Assembly: GCA_017531225.1 (NCBI GenBank)
Contig: JAFXLL010000005.1
Span: 98,657 to 162,656 of the forward strand
Source of the DNA: Bacteroidales bacterium
GTDB lineage: Bacteria; Bacteroidota; Bacteroidia; Bacteroidales; F082
Direction: 5' to 3'
DNA length: 64,000 nucleotides
Shown here in pieces: positions 8,177 to 16,900 of the stretch. Under the pieces are notes generated by a model. It was given only the letters and a program-made list of their open reading frames with translations. It was not told where the DNA came from and made no database searches. Positions within the stretch are counted from its first letter, which is position 1, and every line of letters starts with the position of its first letter. The position numbers were made by a program, and so were the translations under genes.

Positions 8177-9055
8177 ATGTATACATTGAAAGAAGGCTGG
8201 ATAGCCATGCATGGCGAGATGCCGACTGACGATTGGGACGGGAAGCTCTTTTGCGATAAGACAGATGCCGATAGGACTTTCCTTACTAACAGGATACAAG
8301 GATTCCTGGCTGCTTACACATTCACCCTCGTCATTCAAGGCCAGCTTACTATTGTTTATAACGACAGGGAATTGATGCTCCAAGCCGACGACCTTTTCTT
8401 CTACTCGCCTGGCATGTCTGTTACCATCATTGCTGCCTCTGCCGACTATCAAGGGCTCTGCCTGCTGGCCGATGAGAATGCCACCATTGAACTCACCACT
8501 GTGCGCGACCTTGTTTACATCGCTTACGCTCCCATTGTCCAATTGCACGAGCCGAAACTGGCCCTACCTTATGTTGAAGCACTGCGCTTGGCCGAAAGGA
8601 TGTATGAAATCATCAACTACCTGCACTCAGAGCACCTTTATAAGACCGAAATCCTGCGTCTGCTCTATGCCATTTTTTTGCTCGATGTGCAGAACGCCCA
8701 GCAACGTGCCATCATCCACCGACAGACCCCGCAGCGTGTGGAAGAGATCTTCATCGGTTTTATCCGTCTATTGCCCCAATACTTTGCTGAGCATCACGAC
8801 ATCGGCTTTTATGCCTCAGCACTCAACATTTCGTCTGTCTATCTCTCGCGTGTCGTTCGTCAAGTTACGGGTCGAACAGTCGTGGACTACATTAACCAAA
8901 TGATTGTGATGGAAGCTTCGTTTTTGTTGCGCACTTCAACGATGAACATCACACAGATTGCCGACCGGCTTCATTTTGCCGACACGCCGTCGTTCAGCAA
9001 GTTCTTCTCAAGACTAAAAGGAGTTTCGCCGAGGGAATACAGGACCAAACAATAA
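8177..9055 (+). CDS. AraC-family transcriptional regulator
   Basis: A 292-aa regulator with an N-terminal sensor region of cupin type (about 20-170) and a C-terminal double helix-turn-helix (about 195-290). The latter contains LNISSVYLSRVVRQVTGRTVVDYI and the signature TQIADRLHFADTPSFSKFFSRLKGVSPREYR. The ATG at 8177 is preferred over one 13 codons upstream because of the -7 element at 8153. Twin direct repeats just upstream suggest autoregulation, possibly also of the divergent ferritin-like gene. Confidence 0.85.
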   Translation: MYTLKEGWIAMHGEMPTDDWDGKLFCDKTDADRTFLTNRIQGFLAAYTFTLVIQGQLTIVYNDRELMLQADDLFFYSPGMSVTIIAASADYQGLCLLADENATIELTTVRDLVYIAYAPIVQLHEPKLALPYVEALRLAERMYEIINYLHSEHLYKTEILRLLYAIFLLDVQNAQQRAIIHRQTPQRVEEIFIGFIRLLPQYFAEHHDIGFYASALNISSVYLSRVVRQVTGRTVVDYINQMIVMEASFLLRTSTMNITQIADRLHFADTPSFSKFFSRLKGVSPREYRTKQ

Positions 9056-9106
9056 TAATTGGCCAATACTGTCATCGTTTCAGGACTTTCGTTTGAAAAC
9101 CATTAG

Positions 9107-9886
9107 CTAACCAAGCACCACATCCAGCACCATCATCAGCACAAAACCGATGGCGAAGCCGATAGTGCTAAGGTTGGAATGGTCGCCAGATGAAGCCTCG
9201 GGGATGAGCTCCTCGACGACGACGTAACACATGGCACCGGCAGCAAAGGAGAGGAGATAGGGGAGGATGGGCATCAGCCACGATGCAAGAAGTACTACGG
9301 CCAAGCCGCCCAAAGGCTCCACGATGCCGCTAAGACTAGCAATCGAGAAAGAACGCCACTTGCTGTTGCCTTCGGCACACATGGGCATGGAGATGATGGC
9401 TCCTTCGGGGATGTTTTGGATGGCAATGCCCACAGATACCGCTACGGCGCTGGCCAAAGTGATGCTTTCGGCCCCTTGCGAGGCGGCGGCTATCACCACG
9501 CCCACCGCCATTCCCTCTGGCAAATTGTGGAGCGTGACGGCCAAAGCCAACATTGCCGTGCGTGATAGGTGCGAGCGGGGCCCTTCGGGTGCGTCGGCGC
9601 CCAAATGAAGGTGAGGCGTCAACTCATCCAACAACAGCAAAAAGCCGATACCGGCGAGAAAGCCAACGGCAGCTGGCACTACCGACCAACTGCCGTTGCC
9701 GGCATTCATCTCGATGGACGGGATAAGCAGCGACCATACCGAGGCCGCAATCATCACGCCCGAGGCAAAGCCTAATAGTGATTTTTGCAAAGCGGGTTTC
9801 ATCTCTTTTTTCATGAAGAAGACAAAACTCGCGCCAAGCATAGTGCCCAAAAGGGGAATGAGTAATCCTATTGCGGTGCTCATCAT
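9107..9886 (-). CDS. ZIP-family divalent metal transporter
   Basis: A 259-aa ZIP permease with about eight membrane helices. The binuclear metal site is seen as HNLPEG at 120-125 and QNIPEG at 157-162; a His-containing loop PHLHLG lies at 91-96. ZIP proteins import Zn, Fe or related ions. The conserved C-terminal stretch (VLMMVLDVVLG) is echoed by a short relic at 14876-14905. It is convergent with the AraC gene. Confidence 0.9.
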   Translation of the reverse strand: MMSTAIGLLIPLLGTMLGASFVFFMKKEMKPALQKSLLGFASGVMIAASVWSLLIPSIEMNAGNGSWSVVPAAVGFLAGIGFLLLLDELTPHLHLGADAPEGPRSHLSRTAMLALAVTLHNLPEGMAVGVVIAAASQGAESITLASAVAVSVGIAIQNIPEGAIISMPMCAEGNSKWRSFSIASLSGIVEPLGGLAVVLLASWLMPILPYLLSFAAGAMCYVVVEELIPEASSGDHSNLSTIGFAIGFVLMMVLDVVLG

Positions 9887-9908
9887 CGTAGGTTTGCCTC
9901 TTGGTTTG

Positions 9909-10472
9909 TTACTTCAGTTTCAATCCGTCCTTAAAAGCTTCGCCAACGCGCTTCGAAACTTGGTAATAGCCGTGCGTGTAGGGGTCAAAAGTGATGGCTT
10001 GCAGGGCTTCGATATCAACCTTGCCGTCCTTCATCTTGTCGGCCTCGACCGAGGTTTGCAGCACCTTGCCGATGACGCCAAGACCTGTGTCGTCGCTTTG
10101 GTATTCAATGAACTCACACTCCATGGCGATGGGCAGCTCGTTGATGATGGGGGCATCAACCAGATTGGACTTTGTCGCAGTGAGACCGCTTTTGGCAAAT
10201 TTGTCTTTCTCGTTTTTGCCTGAGACCACGCCAAACCAGTCGGCTTCAACCATGTGGGGCGCATCGGCGATGTGGACCACAAAACCTTTGCGTTGTTTGA
10301 TGTTCTCCACGGTCTTGTGGGTTTCGGTCAGGTTGAGGGCTACGCGGTTGCGGTCGAGCATGGTGCCCCAAGCGGCGTTCATCACATCGATAGTGCCGTC
10401 TTCGTTGTAGGTAGCCACGAGCAAAACGGGCATCGGGAAAATGGCTTCTGTTACTTTAATGGGTTGTTTCAT
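9909..10472 (-). CDS. Flavin reductase-family protein
   Basis: A 187-aa split-barrel flavoprotein of the flavoredoxin/flavin reductase family. It opens with FPMPVLLVATYNEDGTIDVMNAAWG and has the typical LNLTETHKTVENI and GVVSGKNEKDKF segments. It reduces flavins or passes electrons; the partner is unknown. It is 22 bp upstream of the ZIP gene on the same strand. The first ATG gives the expected family N-terminus. Confidence 0.85.
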   Translation of the reverse strand: MKQPIKVTEAIFPMPVLLVATYNEDGTIDVMNAAWGTMLDRNRVALNLTETHKTVENIKQRKGFVVHIADAPHMVEADWFGVVSGKNEKDKFAKSGLTATKSNLVDAPIINELPIAMECEFIEYQSDDTGLGVIGKVLQTSVEADKMKDGKVDIEALQAITFDPYTHGYYQVSKRVGEAFKDGLKLK

Positions 10473-10609
10473 AATGATATAGCGTTTAATGAATTGTGCA
10501 ATGCTACTATGATGGCAAAGATAAGGAAAAACTCTGAAACACCAGACAATTGAGTATGGGAATTTATAAAGTATTATTTATTTAGTTTTATTTGATTAAA
10601 TGAAATTTG

Positions 10610-10617
10610 TATTTTTG
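10610..10617 (+). promoter_or_regulatory. -7 promoter element TATTTTTG
   Basis: TAnnTTTG match 24 bp upstream of the start at 10641, within an AT-rich stretch at 10550-10640. Confidence 0.5.
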
Positions 10618-10640
10618 CAAATTTAATAAATATATTCAAG

Positions 10641-11378
10641 ATGCAGATAAATAGATTTGGATATTATTGGTTGGATACATGGGTGTTGGGCAATATCATA
10701 CAATTAGCCACGCAAGAATTCTGTAACCGCTATCTCAACCGTAGCAACGACCCTTGTGGTCGACAGTACGATCAAATGACACAAGCTGCGCGTTCTGTTC
10801 CCGCAAACATCGCTGAAGGGAATTCTCGGCATTCCACTTCAAAGGAGACGGAAATGCGCCTCACTGACGTGGCTCGGGCTAGTCTGGCTGAATTGGCAAA
10901 TGACTATATTAACTGGCTCATGCGATACGAGAATGTTCCTTGGTCAGTGAAATCAGTCGAACATAGAATAGTTAGTTATATCGTCCTGGATCGTCCTAAT
11001 TATAAAGATGATGTACAGTGCCAAAGTAGCATCCACATACTGAAGCAAAAACATAAGTTTGATCAATGGCTTTGTTCAAAAGATTCAATAATAGAGGCAA
11101 ACTGTTTGTTAGTCCTTTGCAACCGGCTGATTATGATGCTTGGTAAACAAATTGAAAACCAGCTTGAAGCATTTAAGGAAGAGGGCGGTTTTTCAGAAGC
11201 TTTGTCAGCTGAGAGGCTTGCTCGTAGAGCAGAACAAAATGCTCAAAATGATGCACCGTTTTGTCCAAAATGTGGAAAGCCAATGATAAAACGGATAGCA
11301 AAAAAAGGTAGAAATGCTGGTAATGCTTTTTGGAGTTGCACAGCCTATCCCGAATGTGATGGAACGAGGAATGCTTAA
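10641..11378 (+). CDS. Four-helix-bundle protein with topoisomerase-type C4 zinc finger
   Basis: A 245-aa fusion. Residues about 12-190 match the four-helix-bundle (S23 intervening-sequence-like) family, with ARSVPANIAEGNSR as its hallmark. Residues 208-239 form a C4 finger of the topoisomerase I type (C208, C211, C233, C239; CPKCG...SCTAYPEC). Such proteins are common in gut Bacteroidales; their role is unknown, though the finger suggests single-strand nucleic-acid binding. Confidence 0.8.
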   Translation: MQINRFGYYWLDTWVLGNIIQLATQEFCNRYLNRSNDPCGRQYDQMTQAARSVPANIAEGNSRHSTSKETEMRLTDVARASLAELANDYINWLMRYENVPWSVKSVEHRIVSYIVLDRPNYKDDVQCQSSIHILKQKHKFDQWLCSKDSIIEANCLLVLCNRLIMMLGKQIENQLEAFKEEGGFSEALSAERLARRAEQNAQNDAPFCPKCGKPMIKRIAKKGRNAGNAFWSCTAYPECDGTRNA

Positions 11379-11439
11379 ATTGGTTTTTCGTTATAACGTC
11401 ATGAAAAAAATACCGTAATACCGTTATAACGTAATACCA

Positions 11440-12126
11440 TTATTCCGTGCTTCTTAAAAATTCCCCATCTATTATAGTAAGCCTTTCCGCCATCCGTCGG
11501 CCAGCATCGAAGGCTTTTTGCAGGTCTTCTTCCCAGTGCTCCTCGCGATAATTTCGTTTGGCTTCTTCCGAGAATCCTCCCAACTCGAAATTGGCGTAGT
11601 TCTTCACTTGATAGGTGTTGTTGGCAAACAGTTTCTCGGGTTGTCCGAGGGCTTTGGCGATGCAAGGCTCCATCGTGCCGTAGCCATTGCAGTTGCTGCC
11701 GCCCACGCCACCGTTTTGCGTTTCCACCAACACCACGGGCATCCGTTTCGGTGCGGTGATGCTGTAGTCGTTGTAGGAGAGCCAAGGGAAGGCCAAACGC
11801 TCCAAGAAAGCCCGCATCTGGCCAGTAATCTCACCGAAATAGTTGGGCGAGCCTAATACCAAGCCATCAGCTTGCGCGATCTCCTCCAAAACAGGAGTCA
11901 GTGCGTCCTTGAACTTGCATACATTCGAGGCTTTGCCTTTGATTTTGCAGGCCATGCACGACATGCAGCCTTTGTAATCGAGGGCATAGAGGCGAATGGA
12001 CTTTACCTCGATTTCGTTGCTGACGAAACCGGCTCCTTCAGCGAATTTCTTAAGCATAGAGGCCGTGTTGAAAGTGGCTCGCGGGCCTCCGTCGATGATG
12101 ATGATCTTTTTCATTGTCGTTGTCAT
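11440..12126 (-). CDS. NADPH-dependent FMN reductase / flavodoxin-family protein
   Basis: A 228-aa flavodoxin-fold reductase. The FMN phosphate loop is GGPRATFNTASML near the start, and the middle has GLVLGSPNYFGEITGQMRAFLERL. A Cys cluster (CMSCMACK and a later C) may bind a metal or form disulfides. It could start at either of two in-frame ATGs (12126 or 12114). A decayed relative with an internal deletion lies at 41701-41931. Confidence 0.85.
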   Translation of the reverse strand: MTTTMKKIIIIDGGPRATFNTASMLKKFAEGAGFVSNEIEVKSIRLYALDYKGCMSCMACKIKGKASNVCKFKDALTPVLEEIAQADGLVLGSPNYFGEITGQMRAFLERLAFPWLSYNDYSITAPKRMPVVLVETQNGGVGGSNCNGYGTMEPCIAKALGQPEKLFANNTYQVKNYANFELGGFSEEAKRNYREEHWEEDLQKAFDAGRRMAERLTIIDGEFLRSTE

Positions 12127-12209
12127 TTTATTATCGTTCGCAAAACGTCACATATTCCCTCGTTTTGAAGGATGACGGCGTCGAATTCGTATGGCGTTGC
12201 TGTGGCCAT
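12123..12209 (-). pseudogene. Possible DUF1905 N-terminal relic (28 aa)
   Basis: A 28-codon frame MATATPYEFDAVILQNEG followed by 10 unrelated residues. Its opening resembles the start of DUF1905/YdeI-type proteins, which continue much longer. The stop overlaps the next start (ATGA). It is best read as a gene fragment, or a short leader peptide of the reductase gene. Confidence 0.3.
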
Positions 12210-12210
12210 G

Positions 12211-12747
12211 TTATTTCTTGAGGTTTTTCTGATGCGTCTTCAACAGCTTCACCGCCTGCCCGTAGGGGCTTGAGGTCACGCTCACGAAATAAGCCGCCAT
12301 GTCGGTGGTGTAGGTGTTTTTGTAGTAACCTTTGGTGAAGAGTTCCTCTTCAGTGAAGCTCTCGGCGAGGCGGAGCATTTCCTCATGGGTCTCGTTCAAC
12401 AGGCGCTTGGCTTCCTCCAAAGGCGTGTTTTGGTGCTTCTCCACCAGCATCTTGTCCATCTCGTGATAGTTCTTGCGGTACGCGTCGGGCAGATAGTCAC
12501 GAGGGTGACCTTCGCGGATGTTGTTCACAAACTCGCGCATCAGCACCTGCCATTCGTGAAGGTGGATCAAAAGGTCGCGGAGACAGCGGTCGTATTGCCA
12601 ACGCACACCGCATTTCTTTGGATCAGCAGCGAAGTCAAAGGTGGCTGATATGGCTTCCTCGCTCATCTTGGCTATCTGTTCATTGAGTTGGGCATAGCCC
12701 TCGGCCATGGCGGCGAGCAACTCTTGTTTGTTGCTGGGATTGGGCAT
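12211..12747 (-). CDS. ClbS/DfsB-family four-helix-bundle protein
   Basis: A 178-aa protein of the ClbS/DfsB (DinB-like) family. Recognisable segments are MPNPSNKQELLAAMAEGYAQL at the start, the RDLLIHLHEWQVLMREF helix with a candidate metal His, and YAFVSVTSSPYGQA-like C-terminal sequence. ClbS itself is a cyclopropane hydrolase protecting against colibactin, but most relatives are uncharacterised. No biosynthetic cluster is nearby, so a resistance role is not shown. Confidence 0.8.
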   Translation of the reverse strand: MPNPSNKQELLAAMAEGYAQLNEQIAKMSEEAISATFDFAADPKKCGVRWQYDRCLRDLLIHLHEWQVLMREFVNNIREGHPRDYLPDAYRKNYHEMDKMLVEKHQNTPLEEAKRLLNETHEEMLRLAESFTEEELFTKGYYKNTYTTDMAAYFVSVTSSPYGQAVKLLKTHQKNLKK

Positions 12748-12771
12748 GATTATAAAATCGTAAATTGTTGA

Positions 12772-14796
12772 TTACTTCACAGTTACCTTCATGGTCTCAA
12801 TGCCCTTCGTGGTCTCAACCTTGATGAAGTACATACCAGCACCTTGATGGCTGAAGTCGTATTCAAAGGAATTGCCATAGGTGGAGCCTTCAAAGACTCT
12901 TTCTCCAAGCATATTGAAAATGCTGATGTTCTTCATGTTTTCGACCTCGATTTTAACCAAACCATTCGTTGGATTGGGATAAACGGCGGTAAAAATACCG
13001 TCAACTTCTGAAACTGCGGTGCAATCTTCGATAAACTCGTTGAAGCCATTCAATCCGTAGGGCTCGTACCAACTGGAGTTCCGATACGCTTCCACACATC
13101 CGCAAGGAACGACGAGGATGGGATAGCCAAAGTTTTCAAACACCAAACCACCAAATTCGTCATCAAGGACAGGAGGCGTGGTGGCCAAAGATACCGCTCC
13201 TGTAAAACCAGAGCAATTTCTGAATGCTTCGTCACCAATAAAAATGACGGATTCACCTATGGTAAGGGTACCGCCGAAGCTTTGGCAATAGAAAAACGCG
13301 CCTGCGCCAATGGTATCCACAGAATTCGGGATGGTCAAATCGCCCGTCAGGTCATAGCAAAAAGCGAAAGCGTTCTCTCCAATATATGTCACAGAACTCG
13401 GGATTTCAATGGAGGTCAATCCTTGCACGCCCCTGAAGGCACAATAGCCGATGGATGTAACTGTGTTGGGTATCACGGTGTTTTTGCATCCTGTAAGCAA
13501 CTCGTTGGTGCTCGTTTCGATGATGGCGTTGCAGTCGTTTCTTGAGTCATAGACGCTGTTTTCAGGGTCGACGACGATGCCGCTGAAAGCGCAATAGCCG
13601 AAGGAGTTTCCGCCGAGCGATTGTACGTTGCTCGGAATGTGCAGTATGCCCGTCATGCCGTCGCAAGAATTGAAGGCATAGTCGCCGATTTCGGTGACAG
13701 AGCTGCCTATGATCAAATCACCATCAAAACCAGGGCAAATCTGAAATGCGCCATAGCCGACAGTGGTCACGGAGTTGGGGATCACCAAATCGCCGGTAAA
13801 GCCTTGGCAATAGGCAAAGGCACTCGCTTCGATGGTGGTTACCGTATTGGGGATGGATAGGTTCGTCAAATAGAAGCAATACAAGAATGCGCTTTCGCCA
13901 ATGGTGGTCACGGTATAATTGTGTCCTTCGTAACTCACCGATTCCGGGATAATCAAGTCTCCGGTGGCCTCATAACCGTTAACATGGCCTATGACCGTCA
14001 CGGACACTTGATCGTCATTAACACGATAAATCAGATCGCCGACGGTGAATTCCGACGGATTGGAGCCGTATGCCATAAACAGGCAGGTCGGATCATAGCT
14101 GTTGGTTCCATCATAAAGAGGCCCTAAGACGGTATAAGCTCCGGTATTGGTGTTAATCTGATACAAATTGCCATAGTAAGTGCCAAACAATTCGCCCGTC
14201 AGCATGTCAAAAGCCATCTTGATCGGCAAATCAATCGGGTTGATCACGGTCAATTGCGCATTGGAAAGATTCAATGAGCCAAACTCACCCCAAGAGCTTA
14301 TCATATAAGCGTTACCATCAGCGTTGATAGCCAAATTGAAGCCATCATGCTCAATCGCGCCATGGTCTTGCATGTTGCTGGGGTTGGCTGGATCAAAGCT
14401 TTTCAGGTGCTCATTAATAATGATATAAATCAATCCGTCGGCAGGATTGTAGGCCATATCAGTAACGTATGAGAGGCCTGCAACCATCACTTCAGGTGAA
14501 TCGATAAAATTATTGGTGGCATCAAAGCTTGACTTGCAAATGTTATAACCATTGTCATTGTTCACGCTCCACACATAGCCGTTGGCAAAGGTGGCTGTCG
14601 ATACTGCCGGGAGCTCGTCCGATGCAATGGAAACCGAACCTAAATCCTGCATGGTGAATGAGATATACTTATTTTCTGCCTGGTTAGGTGGTAAGATGTA
14701 TCCAAACCAATGGGCAGTAGATGAAGGTTGTGCATTGGCAAAGCCTATGAATGTGAATAACAACAAAAAGAGATGTAAATACTTTTTCATGATCAC
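12772..14796 (-). CDS. BspA-type leucine-rich-repeat surface protein with T9SS sorting domain
   Basis: A 674-aa secreted protein. It has a signal peptide (about 1-22, ending FANAQ), an N-terminal domain of unknown fold (about 25-245), and roughly nine BspA-type LRR units (about 280-560; recurring motif VTTIGESAFLYC..LTNLSIPNTV). The type IX secretion C-terminal domain covers about 595-674 (AVYPNPTNGLVKIEVEN ... KVETTKGIETMKVTVK). It should be exported by the Por system and anchored at the surface, where BspA-like repeats often bind host matrix or other bacteria. Confidence 0.9.
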   Translation of the reverse strand: MIMKKYLHLFLLLFTFIGFANAQPSSTAHWFGYILPPNQAENKYISFTMQDLGSVSIASDELPAVSTATFANGYVWSVNNDNGYNICKSSFDATNNFIDSPEVMVAGLSYVTDMAYNPADGLIYIIINEHLKSFDPANPSNMQDHGAIEHDGFNLAINADGNAYMISSWGEFGSLNLSNAQLTVINPIDLPIKMAFDMLTGELFGTYYGNLYQINTNTGAYTVLGPLYDGTNSYDPTCLFMAYGSNPSEFTVGDLIYRVNDDQVSVTVIGHVNGYEATGDLIIPESVSYEGHNYTVTTIGESAFLYCFYLTNLSIPNTVTTIEASAFAYCQGFTGDLVIPNSVTTVGYGAFQICPGFDGDLIIGSSVTEIGDYAFNSCDGMTGILHIPSNVQSLGGNSFGYCAFSGIVVDPENSVYDSRNDCNAIIETSTNELLTGCKNTVIPNTVTSIGYCAFRGVQGLTSIEIPSSVTYIGENAFAFCYDLTGDLTIPNSVDTIGAGAFFYCQSFGGTLTIGESVIFIGDEAFRNCSGFTGAVSLATTPPVLDDEFGGLVFENFGYPILVVPCGCVEAYRNSSWYEPYGLNGFNEFIEDCTAVSEVDGIFTAVYPNPTNGLVKIEVENMKNISIFNMLGERVFEGSTYGNSFEYDFSHQGAGMYFIKVETTKGIETMKVTVK

Positions 14797-14833
14797 ATTG
14801 TTTGTTTAACTTTTCTATTTTTTTAAATTGCAG

Positions 14834-14841
14834 CAAATATA
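14834..14841 (-). promoter_or_regulatory. -7 promoter element TATATTTG
   Basis: The minus strand reads TATATTTG here, about 38 bp upstream of the BspA-type start. Confidence 0.5.
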
Positions 14842-14875
14842 GGATAATTTCATTAAAGCGGCATAACTATTATCC

Positions 14876-14905
14876 CATCACTACATCCAATACCATCATC
14901 AAAAC
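14876..14905 (-). pseudogene. Relic of a ZIP transporter C-terminus
   Basis: The minus strand encodes VLMMVLDVVM, matching the last residues of the ZIP transporter at 9107-9886, and the DNA matches it at about 25 of 30 positions. It overlaps the 3' end of the PhzF gene in another frame, so it is a recombination scar rather than a gene. Confidence 0.45.
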
Positions 14906-15732
14906 AATACTCCTTCAGCTACTATAGCTGCAGTGCCGCCGACAAAGATGTTTCCGTCGGCTTGAATCCTTGTGGCGACCACTGAAGGCCGTCCCATAGC
15001 CTCGCCTTGGATAAATGAACACTCTGCTTCTTTGCCTATACTGCCACATTGCTGGAGGTAATGAGTCAACGAGGCATTGGCAGTGCCAGTTGCAGACTCT
15101 TCAGGTATGTCGTAGAGGGGCGCAAAATCACGCACGTGGGCGGTATAGCCATCGTTGCCGAAGGCGAAGACATGGAAACTAACGGAATCGTATTTCTTGG
15201 TGATGGCAGCAATGGCATCCATATTAGGCTGGAGCGACTGTAAAATATCCAAAGAGGGGAGAGGGATCATGATGTCGGGAAGTCCAGCATATACGATCTG
15301 GACCGGCATCGTCGGATGATAATCCTTCATACCTAAAGCCCGATAGATCTCTTCGGTTTCGGTTAGGGTTGCTACAATGCGAGGTTTGGCCATTTGCATC
15401 ATCACTTTCTCCCCAACTTCGATGTGCAAGTCGCCAGCTTTGGTGTGGCAAAGACATTGTCCTGAAGCCAATCCTTTTTGATGCAGCATGAAAAACGAGG
15501 CTATCGTTGCATGTCCGCACAAATCCACTTCCGCTTTTGGGGTGAAGTAACGAATAGTGTATTCCTGTGCGGAATGTCTGCGGATAAAGGCCGTTTCCGA
15601 ATAGCGCAGTTCGCTGGCAATGCTCAACATCAGATCATCTTTCGGAAAAGCATCTGAATCAAGCAACACCACACCTGCGGGATTGCCTCCAAAAGGCTTG
15701 TCTGTGAATGCGTCAACGATGAAAAGTTTCAT
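14899..15732 (-). CDS. PhzF-family isomerase
   Basis: A 277-aa PhzF-type protein of two diaminopimelate-epimerase-like halves. Hallmarks are DAFTDKPFGGNPAGVVLL at the N-terminus, the Glu in RYSETAFI, and DLCGHATIASF. Starting at 15732 gives the standard MKLFIVDAFTD opening. PhzF proper isomerises a phenazine precursor, but isolated homologues are of unknown function; no phenazine genes are visible here. The start lies 1 bp from the end of the glycosyltransferase gene. Confidence 0.85.
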   Translation of the reverse strand: MKLFIVDAFTDKPFGGNPAGVVLLDSDAFPKDDLMLSIASELRYSETAFIRRHSAQEYTIRYFTPKAEVDLCGHATIASFFMLHQKGLASGQCLCHTKAGDLHIEVGEKVMMQMAKPRIVATLTETEEIYRALGMKDYHPTMPVQIVYAGLPDIMIPLPSLDILQSLQPNMDAIAAITKKYDSVSFHVFAFGNDGYTAHVRDFAPLYDIPEESATGTANASLTHYLQQCGSIGKEAECSFIQGEAMGRPSVVATRIQADGNIFVGGTAAIVAEGVLF

Positions 15733-15733
15733 G

Positions 15734-16900
15734 TTAGTGGTGATTTGCTTTAACAAAAGTGCAGTAGTCTTCGTAAACGTCCCGCACGACATCGTCCCAG
15801 TTGAGGTAAAGGTCGCGACGAGCAGCAGCAGAGATGCGTTCGTAAGCTTCTGGATCAGCCATGATGTCCATGATCATCCGAGCATAACTGTCTTCGTCAG
15901 GTGGGCAAACATAGCCATTGACACCAGGCGTGATGGTAGCCGCCGTGCGAGCGCCTTCTAAGAATACAGCAGGCGTGCCTTGGCAAGCGGCCTCGATCTG
16001 TACCAACGAGTTGGCATCATAGAGCGACGGGAACAGGAAAAGCTTAGCTCGTGAATAAAGGTTTTCCAGCATCTCTTTGTCCGTCAGGCCGCACATAACC
16101 ACTTCCTCCGTCAGTCCTTGTTCTTGCACGAGAGCGGCAAGTTTTTCTTCGTCCTGTCCCTTGCCGGCAAACAACATCCGGAAGTTCTTCAGACCCATTA
16201 TCTTGGCTTTCGCTAAGGCGCGAATGGTAAAGTCGATGTTCTTGATGAAATTGATCCGTCCCACAAAAAGGAAGACCGTGGCATCATCAGGGATGTCGTA
16301 GGTTTCGTTGACGATCTGAGCGGCTTTGGCAGGATCAGGAACTGGATGATGGTCGGTGGCGTTAAGGCGTACCTTGCAGGGAGCGGTCAGGCCGTATTCG
16401 TGGACATAAAGATCCTTGATGCCGCCGTTCACAGCCCAACATTCGTCGCAGGCATTGAACACACGCATGATGGTGTCCATCGCTATATCCATGGTCAGTT
16501 TGAGCTTGAGCGATTTCTCGAAATCCTGCTTATATTGCGAATGCAAGGTAGCTACCACTGGAAGCTTGTGAATTTTGGCATACAGGACTCCAGCCCTACC
16601 TAATGCAAAGGGAGAATGGATATGGACGAGGTCAATGCCGCTCTTGATAAGCTGCGCCTCAAACTTTGGATCCAAAACGGGTGTGGGCAAGTCATAATCG
16701 CTCATGATAAGTGGCAACGACGAGCACCTCACCACCTTGTACGGCAGTTTCGCATCCTCTTTCTTGTTGCTGTTCCGTGCCTTTGGGCAGAACACCACCA
16801 CATCACAATAGTTTACCAGTCGGCGGGCGTAATTGTCCACCACTTTGATGACCCCGTCAACCATGGGGTACCAAGTATCAATGAAAAGTCCAACTTTCAT
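15734..16900 (-). CDS. GT4-family glycosyltransferase
   Basis: A 388-aa retaining glycosyltransferase with two Rossmann domains. The N-terminal half has MKVGLFIDTWYPMVDGVIKV and HIHSPFALGR; the C-terminal half has FLFVGRINFIKNIDF and the nucleotide-sugar-binding FPSLYDANSLVQIEAACQG with its conserved Glu. This layout fits diacylglycerol glucosyltransferase or mannosyltransferase relatives. It overlaps the phosphatase gene by 4 bp. Confidence 0.85.
   Translation of the reverse strand: MKVGLFIDTWYPMVDGVIKVVDNYARRLVNYCDVVVFCPKARNSNKKEDAKLPYKVVRCSSLPLIMSDYDLPTPVLDPKFEAQLIKSGIDLVHIHSPFALGRAGVLYAKIHKLPVVATLHSQYKQDFEKSLKLKLTMDIAMDTIMRVFNACDECWAVNGGIKDLYVHEYGLTAPCKVRLNATDHHPVPDPAKAAQIVNETYDIPDDATVFLFVGRINFIKNIDFTIRALAKAKIMGLKNFRMLFAGKGQDEEKLAALVQEQGLTEEVVMCGLTDKEMLENLYSRAKLFLFPSLYDANSLVQIEAACQGTPAVFLEGARTAATITPGVNGYVCPPDEDSYARMIMDIMADPEAYERISAAARRDLYLNWDDVVRDVYEDYCTFVKANHH

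Noticed and set aside
14899-15732. Phenazine biosynthesis from PhzF
   Set aside because: No other phz genes are nearby; isolated PhzF homologues are common.
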